Source: CBDFNC01 sp965249895
Lineage (GTDB): Bacteria > Pseudomonadota > Gammaproteobacteria > Enterobacterales > CBDFNC01
Reading direction: 5' to 3'
DNA length: 64,000 nt
Assembly (NCBI GenBank): GCA_965249895.1
Contig: CBDFNC010000001.1
Location: 1,054,001 to 1,118,000, forward strand
Below, in pieces: positions 45,999-54,726 of this stretch. The translations under genes were made by a program, and so were the position numbers. A model generated the notes under the pieces. It searched no databases and was not told the origin of the DNA. It saw only the letters and a program-made list of their open reading frames with translations. Within the stretch, counting starts at the first letter, position 1, and every line of letters starts with the position of its first letter.

Positions 45999-46425
45999 AA
46001 TTCCTGTTCTAGTTTGAATGCTTAGGGATGACGATGGATTTATGGTCACTATCTTTTCCGAATTGTTACCCGTGATATGTCATGCCTGCTTTAGCTTGAA
46101 TGGTAGGGATGGCGGTGGATTTATGGTCACTATCTTTTCCGAATTGTTACCCGTGATATGTCATGCCTGCTTTAGCTTGAATGGTAGGGAGGCGGTGGAT
46201 TTATGGTCACTATCTTTTCCCGAATTGTTACCCGTGATATGTCATGCCTGCTTTAGCTTGAATGGTAGGGATGGCGGTGGATTTATGGTCACTATCTTTT
46301 CCCGAATTGTTCCCCGTGATATGTCATGCCTGCTTTAGCTTGAATGGTAGGGATGGCGGTGGATTTATGGTCACTATCTTTTCCCGAATTGTTACCCGTG
46401 ATATATTGTGCTGCTTTAGCTGTAA
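45999..46425. repeat. ~81-bp tandem array upstream of alaS (about 5 copies)
   Basis: The anchor TATGGTCACTATCTTTTC occurs at 46041, 46122, 46202, 46284 and 46366, spacings 81, 80, 82 and 82 bp. A more diverged partial unit precedes it from about 45999 and the last unit decays after 46400. The one-base indels break any long reading frame. Part of the unit (on the minus strand TAAATCCACCGC ... TTCAAGC, preceded by GGAAAAGATAGTGACCA) resembles the acpS/yejF unit. Function unknown. Confidence 0.92.
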
Positions 46426-46527
46426 GCAGCTTCGCTGGGCTGGCTTACGGGCGGCACTGCACTTTTGCAGATCACGAGCGCTCTAAGCTCTGTTGTTTTT
46501 AGTGAGCATAATTTCGGGAACGAATTG

Positions 46528-49128
46528 ATGACAAAATCCACCGCCGAGATACGCCAAGCGTTTCTTGGATACTTCGAAAGTAAAGGGCACCAAAATGTTG
46601 ATAGCAGCCCTTTAGTACCTGGCAATGATCCAACGCTATTGTTTACCAATGCGGGTATGGTTCAGTTCAAAGATGCCTTCCTTGGGATGGAGCAAAGGCC
46701 CTATACCCGAGCGACATCCAGCCAGCGCTGTGTACGGGCAGGTGGTAAGCATAATGACCTGGAAAACGTAGGTTATACCGCAAGACACCATACTTTTTTT
46801 GAAATGCTAGGTAACTTTAGCTTCGGTGACTACTTTAAGCGTGAAGCTATCCAGTTTGCATGGGAGTTTCTGACCGAAGTCGTTAAATTGCCCAAAGAAA
46901 AGCTGTGGGTCACTGTTTTTGAAGAAGATGATGAAGCAGCAAAAATCTGGCTGAATGAGATAGGTGTTGCACCCGATCGTCTTGCCCGTATTGGTGCTAA
47001 AGACAACTTCTGGTCCATGGGTGATACCGGACCTTGCGGACCTTGTACCGAAATATTTTACGATCACGGCGAGCATATTTGGGGTGGCCCTCCAGGGACA
47101 GCGGAAGAAGATGGCGACAGATATATTGAAATCTGGAACCTGGTCTTTATGCAGTTTAACCGTCATGCCGACGGTACCATGGAACCTTTACCCAAGCCTT
47201 CTGTTGACACGGGTATGGGTCTTGAGCGTATCTCTGCTATTTTACAGAACGTTCACTCCAACTACGAAATCGATATTTTCCAGGCATTAATAAAAAATGC
47301 CGCGGGAATTATCGGTGCAACCGATCTGGAAAGTAAATCCCTGCGCGTAATCGCCGATCATATCCGCTCTTGTAGCTTCCTGGTGGTTGATGGCGTAATG
47401 CCTTCCAATGAAGGCAGAGGTTATGTACTTCGACGTATCATTCGCCGCGCTGTGCGTCACGGAAACAAGCTGGGAGCTAAACAGTCCTTCTTCTATAAGC
47501 TGGTAGCCGAACTCGTTGTGCAAATGGGGGAAGCGTATCCAGAGCTTGTTCAACAACAGGCGATAGTTGAGAAAATCCTTAAGCTCGAAGAGGAGCAGTT
47601 TGCCAAGACCCTGGGTCGTGGTTTGAGCATTCTTGATGATGCGTTAGAAACTCTGCAAGGCGGAGTTATCCCTGGCGAGTTGGTGTTTAAACTTTATGAT
47701 ACGTATGGTTTCCCGGCTGACTTAACTGGTGATATTGCACGTGAGCGTGAACTGACCATAGATCAGGAAGGTTTTGAGGCTGCAATGCAGGCTCAGCGTA
47801 AACGTGCTCAGCAGGCGAGCAGCTTTGGGAGCGATTATAACGAAGCGGTGAAAGTCGATTCCCAAACTAACTTCCTGGGTTATAACGTTAGCGAGGCGAA
47901 GGGAAAGATTGTTGCCCTGTTTAAAGAAGGCGTGGAAGTCACACAGCTTAGTTCTGGCGATGAAGCCTTGGTAGTACTTGATGAGACGCCTTTTTATGCT
48001 GAATCTGGTGGTCAGGTAGGTGACACGGGTGAGCTTCAGTTTGCTAACGGTGCCTTTATGGTGACAGATACGCAAAAGTCTGGTGATGCCTTTTTGCACA
48101 AAGGGTACCTGTCCGGCGAAAGCCTGAGTGCCTCGGACACAGTAACTTCAGTGGTTGATGCGCCGCGTCGTCAGGCAATATCCCTGAATCACTCTGTAAC
48201 TCACTTACTGCATGAAGCCCTAAGACGTACGTTAGGTGAGCATATCAACCAGAAAGGTTCGTTGGTCAAACCTGATGGCCTACGTTTCGATTTTTCTCAT
48301 TTTGAAGCGATTTCCCCAGAAAGTATGCGCCAGGTGGAATTCCTGGTGAACCAGGCCATTCGAAATAACTTCGAAATTATCACTAAAGTCATGCTGATCG
48401 ATGAAGCAAAAGAGTCCGGCGCGATGGCGCTGTTCGGAGAAAAGTATGACGAAATGGTGCGCGTGGTACAAATGGGGGATTTCTCCACCGAACTTTGTGG
48501 TGGTATTCATGCAAAACGGACCGGTGACATAGGTTTCTTTAAGGTTACCTCTGAAGCGGGTATTGCCGCAGGTGTTCGTCGTATAGAAGCTGTCTCGGGT
48601 GCCGGGGCAATTGACTTTATCCATAGCCTGGGTGAACAGATCCAAGAATCACTGAAATGGGTTAAAGGTGACCAATTCTCTTTGGCGTCGAAAGTGAAGC
48701 AAGCGTTTGAGCGCTCTAAGTCCCTTGAGAAGGAAGTCGACCAACTCAAAGCTAAGTTAGCGAGTCATGCGAGTGCTAACTTGGGGGATCAAGCCATTGA
48801 AATCAACGGTATTTCTGTGGTGATCGCTAAGTTGGACGGGGTTGACCCGAAATCATTGCGTAGCTCCGTGGATGAGCTGAAAAACAAATTACAAAGCGCC
48901 ATTGTGGTACTAGGTACGGCTTCCGGTGATAAAGTAAGCCTGATTGCCGGAGTGACTAAGGACCTAACCGGTAAAGTTAAAGCCGGTGAATTGGTTAACC
49001 TGGTTGCTCAGCAAGTAGGTGGTAAAGGTGGTGGTCGTCCCGATATGGCACAAGCGGGAGGTAATGATCCTGCAGCCTTACCAGGTGCACTAAAGACAGT
49101 GCTGCCTTGGTTGGAAGAACGTTTATAA
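46528..49128 (+). CDS. alaS: Alanine--tRNA ligase
   Basis: 866 residues. Class II catalytic core from the N-terminus (EIRQAFLGYFESKGH, ATSSQRCVRAGGKHNDLENV), editing domain with HSVTHLLHEALRRTLG and the CGGIHAKRTGDIG zinc site, C-Ala domain ending GGGRPDMAQAGG. ATG 46528 matches the family start; the longer frame from 46465 does not. The 81-bp array and a hairpin-rich leader (46420-46490) precede it. Confidence 0.98.
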   Translation: MTKSTAEIRQAFLGYFESKGHQNVDSSPLVPGNDPTLLFTNAGMVQFKDAFLGMEQRPYTRATSSQRCVRAGGKHNDLENVGYTARHHTFFEMLGNFSFGDYFKREAIQFAWEFLTEVVKLPKEKLWVTVFEEDDEAAKIWLNEIGVAPDRLARIGAKDNFWSMGDTGPCGPCTEIFYDHGEHIWGGPPGTAEEDGDRYIEIWNLVFMQFNRHADGTMEPLPKPSVDTGMGLERISAILQNVHSNYEIDIFQALIKNAAGIIGATDLESKSLRVIADHIRSCSFLVVDGVMPSNEGRGYVLRRIIRRAVRHGNKLGAKQSFFYKLVAELVVQMGEAYPELVQQQAIVEKILKLEEEQFAKTLGRGLSILDDALETLQGGVIPGELVFKLYDTYGFPADLTGDIARERELTIDQEGFEAAMQAQRKRAQQASSFGSDYNEAVKVDSQTNFLGYNVSEAKGKIVALFKEGVEVTQLSSGDEALVVLDETPFYAESGGQVGDTGELQFANGAFMVTDTQKSGDAFLHKGYLSGESLSASDTVTSVVDAPRRQAISLNHSVTHLLHEALRRTLGEHINQKGSLVKPDGLRFDFSHFEAISPESMRQVEFLVNQAIRNNFEIITKVMLIDEAKESGAMALFGEKYDEMVRVVQMGDFSTELCGGIHAKRTGDIGFFKVTSEAGIAAGVRRIEAVSGAGAIDFIHSLGEQIQESLKWVKGDQFSLASKVKQAFERSKSLEKEVDQLKAKLASHASANLGDQAIEINGISVVIAKLDGVDPKSLRSSVDELKNKLQSAIVVLGTASGDKVSLIAGVTKDLTGKVKAGELVNLVAQQVGGKGGGRPDMAQAGGNDPAALPGALKTVLPWLEERL

Positions 49129-49144
49129 GAGGGAAGGTGCTCAA

Positions 49145-50377
49145 GTGGGAGTAATAGTTCAAAAATACGGTGGCACCTCGGTTGGTTCATTAGAGCGAAT
49201 CGAAGCGGTCGCGCAACGGGTGAAAAGAAACCGTGACGCGGGTTCGGATATTGTCGTTGTTGTTTCGGCGATGTCAGGTGAAACCAACCGCTTAATAGGT
49301 ATGGCCAAGGAATTGGATATGAATGCAAGCCGTCGCGAGATGGATGTATTGGTATCCACCGGAGAGCAGGTAACTATCGCCTTGCTCACTATTGCACTGC
49401 TGAAAATTGGTGTTGATGCGATTTCCATGACAGGTGAGCAAATCTGCATGCGCACCGACAGCAGCCATAGTAAAGCCCGAATCTTGGATGTGGAAACGGA
49501 CAATATTAACAGCCACCTGAAACAGGGTAGGGTAGTGGTTATTGCTGGCTTCCAGGGAAGGGATGAAAATAACCATATCACTACCTTGGGGCGTGGTGGC
49601 TCAGATACATCGGCGGTGGCCATAGCTGCTGCGTTAAAAGCCGAGGAGTGCCAGATATATACGGATGTAGACGGCGTATATACCACTGACCCGAGAGTCG
49701 AGCCCAAAGCCAGGCGTCTGGACATCATCACGTTTGAAGAGATGTTGGAAATGGCAAGCATGGGAACGAAAGTACTACAAATACGCTCTGTGGAATTTGC
49801 CGGAAAATACAATGTGCCTTTGCGAGTTCTTTCCAGTTTTAAAGAAGGGGCCGGTACACTTATTAGTTATGAGGACGCAAAAATGGAATCACCTGTTATT
49901 TCGGGTATTGCTTTTAACCGCGATGAAGCCAGGTTGACCATTTGTGGTGTTCCTGATGAACCATCTATTGCCGCACGAATTCTGACACCTATCGGTGACG
50001 CAGATATTGATGTCGATATGATAGTGCAGAACACCCTGGGTGACGGTAAGGCAGACTTTACCGTCACTGTTCACAGGGACGATTATCGTCGTACTGAAGC
50101 GCTTCTAAACAAGGTAAGCGAAGAGGTTGGCGCCGGTGCTGTGCAAGGTAACGACTCCATCGCTAAGATTTCCATTGTTGGTGTTGGTATGTGGAACCAT
50201 CCAGGGGTCGCCCAGACAATGTTTGAAGCGTTGGGCAACGAAGGCATTAACTTACATCAAATCACCACCTCTGAAATTAAGGTGTCGGTATTGGTGGATG
50301 AAAAGTATCTGGAATTGGGTGTTCGAACTCTTCATTTGGCTTTTGGCCTGGAAGGTGAGCCTAAAGAAGAAAAATAA
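49145..50377 (+). CDS. lysC: Aspartate kinase
   Basis: Phosphorylates aspartate, first step toward Lys, Thr, Met and diaminopimelate. 410 residues, the short monofunctional type: VQKYGGTSVGS at the N-terminus, GRGGSDTSAVAIAAAL, YTDVDGVYTTDPR, and two C-terminal ACT domains for feedback control. GTG start 16 bp after alaS. The alaS-lysC-csrA order is shared with Vibrio and Shewanella. Confidence 0.95.
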   Translation: MGVIVQKYGGTSVGSLERIEAVAQRVKRNRDAGSDIVVVVSAMSGETNRLIGMAKELDMNASRREMDVLVSTGEQVTIALLTIALLKIGVDAISMTGEQICMRTDSSHSKARILDVETDNINSHLKQGRVVVIAGFQGRDENNHITTLGRGGSDTSAVAIAAALKAEECQIYTDVDGVYTTDPRVEPKARRLDIITFEEMLEMASMGTKVLQIRSVEFAGKYNVPLRVLSSFKEGAGTLISYEDAKMESPVISGIAFNRDEARLTICGVPDEPSIAARILTPIGDADIDVDMIVQNTLGDGKADFTVTVHRDDYRRTEALLNKVSEEVGAGAVQGNDSIAKISIVGVGMWNHPGVAQTMFEALGNEGINLHQITTSEIKVSVLVDEKYLELGVRTLHLAFGLEGEPKEEK

Positions 50378-50486
50378 GTGAAAACCCATATAAATTAAAG
50401 GATATTAGGTATTACCTTTTGTTCCTAGATATGGATAATGGAACTTAACGAAACGCATAATATAACAGGATAACAAGGAGCAGATT

Positions 50487-50678
50487 ATGCTAATTTTGAC
50501 TCGTCGCGTTGGTGAGACTCTTATGATTGGTGACGAAGTGACAGTGACTGTCCTTGGAGTTAAAGGCAATCAGGTTCGTATTGGTGTAAATGCACCGAAA
50601 GAAATTTCCGTTCACCGTGAAGAAATTTATATGAGAATCCAGGCTGAGAAAAACAACAGCCAAGGTGGAAACTTCTAA
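50487..50678 (+). CDS. csrA: Carbon storage regulator CsrA
   Basis: RNA-binding translational regulator that binds GGA-containing 5' leaders. 63 residues, canonical sequence MLILTRRVGETLMIGDEV with RNA-contact residues at both ends (L4, R6, R44). Strong site AAGGAG before the ATG. Its antagonist pathway begins with BarA, encoded at 23794. Confidence 0.99.
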   Translation: MLILTRRVGETLMIGDEVTVTVLGVKGNQVRIGVNAPKEISVHREEIYMRIQAEKNNSQGGNF

Positions 50679-50696
50679 ATCAAGCGGTTCAGACGT

Positions 50697-50722
50697 TAAA
50701 AAGGAGCTGAGGCTCCTTTTTT
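50697..50722 (+). terminator. Intrinsic terminator of csrA
   Basis: AAAAAGGAGC, loop TGAG, GCTCCTTTTTT: strong stem followed by T residues. Confidence 0.92.
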
Positions 50723-50870
50723 GTTATTTAGCTTTTCCCACTCCTCGCTAAGTTGATGCTTTTCCAGACGCTTTGCCTGTTATCTAGACGAACAGTTCTA
50801 AATTGTTACTCTGCCCTGAAAAAAGGTTTGACTTATTTTCGCTGGGAAGTATTATGTGCGCCAACAAAAC

Positions 50871-50963
50871 GGTGAGGTGGCCGAGTGGCCGAAGGCGCTC
50901 CCCTGCTAAGGGAGTATAGGGTTTGTAGCCCTATCGAGGGTTCGAATCCCTCCTTCACCGCCA
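50871..50963 (+). tRNA. tRNA-Ser (anticodon GCT)
   Basis: 93 nt class II tRNA with long variable arm, anticodon loop CTGCTAA, T-loop GTTCGAATCCC and encoded CCA. Equivalent to E. coli serV, which is also next to csrA. Confidence 0.96.
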
Positions 50964-50995
50964 TTTTTTTGATTCAGAAGAATGGTTGTTATAGC

Positions 50996-51072
50996 GCGTG
51001 TGTAGCTCAGCTGGATAGAGTACCTGGCTACGAACCAGGCGGTCGGAGGTTCGACTCCTTCCACACGCGCCA
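50996..51072 (+). tRNA. tRNA-Arg (anticodon ACG), copy 1
   Basis: 77 nt; acceptor GCGTGTG pairs with CACACGC, discriminator G, encoded CCA. Anticodon loop CTACGAA. Equivalent to the E. coli argV-argQ cluster. Followed by three pseudo-tRNA units. Confidence 0.97.
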
Positions 51073-51297
51073 TATACAGTAAGTACGTGGCTTTCTTTTT
51101 GAGAGCAGGCGGTCGGAGGTTCGACGCTTTTTATGCCACACGTGCCATACACAGTAAGTACGTGGCTTTCTTTTTGAGAGCAGGCGGTCGGAGGTTCGAC
51201 GCTTTTTATGCCACACGTGCCATACACAGTAAGTACGTGGCTTTCTTTTTGAGAGCAGGCGGTCGGAGGTTCGACGCTTTTTATGCCACACGTGCCA
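51073..51297 (+). repeat. Three 75-bp pseudo-tRNA-Arg repeat units
   Basis: Units 51073-51147, 51148-51222 and 51223-51297. Each retains 20 bases identical to the tRNA (CAGGCGGTCGGAGGTTCGAC) and the ending CCACACGTGCCA, and upstream AGTACGTGGCT resembles the tRNA anticodon stem AGTACCTGGCT. The acceptor 5' strand, D-arm and anticodon loop are lost. The stem GCTTTCT/AGAGC may replace the anticodon arm. Confidence 0.93.
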
Positions 51298-51340
51298 TAT
51301 AAATAGAAGATTGCTGACAAGCAGTTTTCACCCGAACAGC

Positions 51341-51417
51341 GCGTGTGTAGCTCAGCTGGATAGAGTACCTGGCTACGAACCAGGCGGTCGGAGGTTCGAC
51401 TCCTTCCACACGCGCCA
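51341..51417 (+). tRNA. tRNA-Arg (anticodon ACG), copy 2
   Basis: Identical in sequence to copy 1. Preceded by a 43-bp spacer (ATAGAAGATTGCTGACAAGC and following) that also precedes copies 3 and 4, so the tRNA plus pseudo-units plus spacer form a higher-order repeat of 268-345 bp. Confidence 0.97.
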
Positions 51418-51565
51418 TACACAGTAAGTACGTGGCTTTCTTTTTGAGAGCAGGCGGTCGGAGGTTCGACACATCCATGCCACACGTGCCATACACAGTA
51501 AGTACGTGGTTTTCTTATAGAGAGCAGGCGGTCGGAGGTTCGACACATCCATGCCACACGTACCA
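51418..51565 (+). repeat. Two 74-bp pseudo-tRNA-Arg repeat units
   Basis: Units 51418-51491 and 51492-51565. Same design as the first block, with ACATCCATG in place of GCTTTTTATG after the T-loop; the second unit ends CGTACCA and has TTATAGAGAG in the anticodon-arm position. Confidence 0.93.
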
Positions 51566-51608
51566 TACAATAGAAGATTGCTGGCAAAGCAGTTTTCACC
51601 CGAACAGC

Positions 51609-51685
51609 GCGTGTGTAGCTCAGCTGGATAGAGTACCTGGCTACGAACCAGGCGGTCGGAGGTTCGACTCCTTCCACACGCGCCA
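51609..51685 (+). tRNA. tRNA-Arg (anticodon ACG), copy 3
   Basis: Same sequence as copies 1 and 2; begins exactly 268 bp after copy 2. Confidence 0.97.
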
Positions 51686-51833
51686 TACACAGTAAGTACG
51701 TGGCTTTCTTTTTGAGAGCAGGCGGTCGGAGGTTCGACACATCCATGCCACACGTGCCATACACAGTAAGTACGTGGCTTTCTTATAGAGAGCAGGCGGT
51801 CGGAGGTTCGACACTTCCATGCCACACGTGCTA
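51686..51833 (+). repeat. Two 74-bp pseudo-tRNA-Arg repeat units
   Basis: Units 51686-51759 and 51760-51833. The last ends GTGCTA instead of GTGCCA, so the encoded CCA is damaged only here. Confidence 0.93.
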
Positions 51834-51876
51834 TATAAATAGAAGATTGCTGACAAGCAGTTTTCACCCGAACAGC

Positions 51877-51953
51877 GCGTGTGTAGCTCAGCTGGATAGA
51901 GTACCTGGCTACGAACCAGGCGGTCGGAGGTTCGACTCCTTCCACACGCGCCA
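51877..51953 (+). tRNA. tRNA-Arg (anticodon ACG), copy 4
   Basis: Same sequence as the other copies, 268 bp after copy 3. It is the last gene of the cluster; a pyrimidine-rich stretch (TTCTCCCTCTTCTATG) follows without a clear hairpin. Confidence 0.97.
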
Positions 51954-52650
51954 TTCTCCCTCTTCTATGTTATTTGTTATTTTCATACATTCTCCTTTCC
52001 GTATTTTTTACGTTTCTCTGCTTCTTATTTCGCATAAAAGCTAGACTATGACTGAAATTGAGCGTACAGGGCTTGCGGTAGGATTGGCGAGGTGAATAGA
52101 TATGTTTAATTCATTCACATGGCGAAATTTTAAACCGCTTGTTTTGGGGTCAACTTTCCGCCCTTTTTACCAGATGAGATCCATTTTTTTTATCATAGAT
52201 TCACAGAAATAAACTTTCCTCGTATTCTCGCTATTTTTTAGGGCTATATTCTTGTCACGTGCGACATATTGGGTGTATATGTCGCAAATGCTATGTAGTT
52301 TGGTTATATAGACAGATGATCTTTGACCCTGATCAGTTAGAGCTTTAAAAATCGCCTGAAATAAGTAGACTAGGTGGCTTTTGTGAATGATCTCAGGGAA
52401 ACACTTACCCCCTTTGGGTTGGTTTTTCTAGACTAGGGTCTTTTTGGGATTCTAGAGTAGCTTTTAGCTTGTCACTGAAGTTTTGTTGCCGGTATTTCTG
52501 AGTCAACTGATAGATTTAACAAGCTAGTAACAAAGTTAAGCGTTAAATGAATAGTTTTTGAATAGTTATTCAAAAACGTTTGACTTTTTAAACATCAACA
52601 TGGTAATTCTTAACAATTGCTAATGTTGCTGAACATGGAATTAGTAGGTT
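51954..52650. other. Long AT-rich upstream region of oadGAB
   Basis: About 700 bp without a gene. It contains the inverted repeat TGCGACATAT / ATATGTCGCA (52260-52269, 52277-52286; 7-bp spacer), a possible weak CRP-like site TGTGA-N6-TCAGG at 52382-52397, and two GAATAGT-type direct repeats near 52550-52570. Many T-rich tracts suggest promoter or nucleoid-protein binding. Which of these controls oadGAB is not shown. Confidence 0.5.
52260..52286. promoter_or_regulatory. Inverted repeat, possible regulator-binding site
   Basis: Perfect 10-bp arms around a 7-bp spacer (TGGGTGT), no T-run after it, so a protein-binding palindrome is more likely than a terminator. About 365 bp before oadG. Confidence 0.45.
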
Positions 52651-52893
52651 ATGGAAATTTCACACCTTTTACTGGAAGCAGCTAATTTATTAGTTTTGGG
52701 AATGGTATCTGTCTTTCTATTTCTGGGGCTGATGGTATTTGCCGTTCAACTAATGTCGAAGTTTGCTCCACCTATCGAGCAGCCTCCAGCAACCAAAAGT
52801 CAGGCAGCAACTTCCACTACAACTATAAATAACCCAAAATTAGTTGCCGCCATTACTAGCGCCGTACAGCAATACCGTAGCGCTAATAAGTAA
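52651..52893 (+). CDS. oadG: Oxaloacetate decarboxylase gamma chain
   Basis: 80 residues: one membrane helix (LLVLGMVSVFLFLGLMVFAV), then a Pro/Thr-rich linker and a short C-terminus. This subunit holds the complex together and binds Zn in characterised pumps. First gene of oadGAB. Confidence 0.93.
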   Translation: MEISHLLLEAANLLVLGMVSVFLFLGLMVFAVQLMSKFAPPIEQPPATKSQAATSTTTINNPKLVAAITSAVQQYRSANK

Positions 52894-52929
52894 TTAAAGT
52901 TCAAGGACAGATTTAAGGAGCACAACGTA

Positions 52930-54717
52930 ATGTCTAAGCCTCTCGCTATAACGGATGTTGTATTACGCGACGCGCATCAATCATTGTTTGCCACGCGTAT
53001 GCGTATCGAAGATATGCTGCCAATTGCAGAGAAACTGGATAAAGTCGGCTTTTGGTCATTGGAGACCTGGGGCGGCGCCACTTTCGATTCTTGTATTCGT
53101 TACTTAGGGGAAGATCCCTGGGAGCGTATTCGTAAGTTAAAACAGGCAATGCCGAACACTAAGCATCAAATGTTGTTACGTGGCCAAAACTTACTAGGCT
53201 ATCGTCACTACGCCGACGACGTTGTCGAGCGTTTTGTTGAACGCGCCCACACCAATGGTGTAGATATATTCCGTATCTTCGACGCCATGAATGATGTTCG
53301 TAATTTTGAAACTGCAATTAAAGCAGCGGTAAAGGTAGGCGGACATGCACAAGGGACTATCTCTTATACCACTAGCCCGGCCCATAACATGGATACCTGG
53401 GTGGATATGGCCAAACGTTTGCAGGACCTGGGCAGCCACTCTCTGTGTATTAAGGATATGGCCGGTCTACTGAAACCCTATGTGGCGGAAGAGCTGATCA
53501 CGCGTATTAAGGAAGAGGTTGACCTTCCCCTGGCCCTTCATTGTCATGCAACTACGGGTTTAAGTGTTGCTACGCATCAAAAAGCCATAGATGCGGGAAT
53601 TGATGTGCTGGATACGGCCATTTCTTCCATGAGTATGACATATGGACATTCACCAACAGAAACCATAGTTTCAATAGTGGAAGGCACAGAAAGAGACACT
53701 GGCCTGGATCTAAATCTGCTGGCAGAAATCGCAGCATATTTCCGCGAGGTTCGTAAAAAGTACGCCAAATTTGAAGGCGCGCTGAAAGGTGTCGACTCCC
53801 GTATTCTTATCGCCCAAGTACCTGGCGGTATGCTAACTAATATGGAAAGCCAGCTCAAAGATCAAGGCGCTGCAGATAAGCTGGATGATGTATTACAAGA
53901 GATCCCTAAGGTTCGTGAAGATTTAGGTTATATCCCTCTGGTTACGCCAACCTCACAAATTGTGGGTACGCAGGCCGTGATTAATGTTCTGATGGGTGAA
54001 CGCTATAAGAACATCACCAAAGAAACCGCCGGAGTATTGAAAGGTGAATATGGCTTGGCGCCTGCACCTTTTAATGCGGAACTGCAGGCGAAGGTGCTTG
54101 ACGGCTCTGAAGCCATTACCTGCCGCCCGGCAGACTTGTTAGAGCCGGAAATGGACAAGCTGGAGCAAGATCTGAAAGACCTGGCAGCGGAAAAGGGCAT
54201 CAGCCTGGCGAATGAGACCATTGATGACGCACTTATTTACGCTTTGTTCCCGCAAATCGGTCTGAAGTTCCTGGAAAATCGAAATAACCCGGATGCGTTC
54301 GAACCAGTACCGAGTGCCGATGACGTTGCGCCTGCTGTGTCAGCGACACCTGTTGGTGCGCCGGAGTCATACTCTGTACGTGTTGACGGCCAGGTCTTCC
54401 AGGTTGAAGTTGGACCAGCTGGCAGTATCGAGGGAATCGCTCCCGCTCCCGCTCCCGCTCCCGCTCAGGCCCAGGCCCAGGCAAGTGCACCTGCGGCTGG
54501 CTCGGTTGAGGATGTACCTGCACCACTCGCGGGGAACATATTCAAAATACTGGCGCAGCCAGGCGGCCAGGTCAGTGAAGGTGATGTATTGCTGATCATG
54601 GAAGCGATGAAAATGGAAACTGAAATACGAGCTCAAAAAAGTGGTGTAGTTCAGACTGTGCATGTCAGGGAAGGTGACTCAGTCGCAGTTGGTGATGCCC
54701 TGTTAGGTTTAGCATAA
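52930..54717 (+). CDS. oadA: Oxaloacetate decarboxylase alpha chain (carboxyltransferase, biotinylated)
   Basis: 595 residues. N-terminal carboxyltransferase domain (TDVVLRDAHQSLFATRMR, metal ligands in LHCHATTGL), conserved C-terminal domain, then a flexible linker of Ala-Pro and Ala-Gln repeats (about 505-525) and a biotinyl domain with the biotin lysine in EAMKMETE. The linker is encoded by CTCCCG and CAGGCC microrepeats at 54440-54483, likely variable in length. Works with OadB and OadG to couple oxaloacetate decarboxylation to Na+ export. Confidence 0.97.
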   Translation: MSKPLAITDVVLRDAHQSLFATRMRIEDMLPIAEKLDKVGFWSLETWGGATFDSCIRYLGEDPWERIRKLKQAMPNTKHQMLLRGQNLLGYRHYADDVVERFVERAHTNGVDIFRIFDAMNDVRNFETAIKAAVKVGGHAQGTISYTTSPAHNMDTWVDMAKRLQDLGSHSLCIKDMAGLLKPYVAEELITRIKEEVDLPLALHCHATTGLSVATHQKAIDAGIDVLDTAISSMSMTYGHSPTETIVSIVEGTERDTGLDLNLLAEIAAYFREVRKKYAKFEGALKGVDSRILIAQVPGGMLTNMESQLKDQGAADKLDDVLQEIPKVREDLGYIPLVTPTSQIVGTQAVINVLMGERYKNITKETAGVLKGEYGLAPAPFNAELQAKVLDGSEAITCRPADLLEPEMDKLEQDLKDLAAEKGISLANETIDDALIYALFPQIGLKFLENRNNPDAFEPVPSADDVAPAVSATPVGAPESYSVRVDGQVFQVEVGPAGSIEGIAPAPAPAPAQAQAQASAPAAGSVEDVPAPLAGNIFKILAQPGGQVSEGDVLLIMEAMKMETEIRAQKSGVVQTVHVREGDSVAVGDALLGLA

Positions 54718-54726
54718 GGATTTGCT

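Noticed and set aside
46018..46486. Open frames of 106 and 74 codons in the alaS upstream array with a 27-residue repeat.
   Set aside because: Units of 80 and 82 bp break the frame between copies and no ribosome-binding site is seen; the frames are a by-product of the 81-bp period.
46420..46527. Possible T-box or alanine-responsive leader before alaS.
   Set aside because: Hairpins are present but no T-box sequence or specifier loop; T-boxes are also rare in gammaproteobacteria.
50955..51954. Long repetitive open frames on both strands across the tRNA-Arg cluster (up to 269 codons).
   Set aside because: They only translate the tRNA genes and their repeat units; such frames are well-known annotation artefacts of tRNA arrays.
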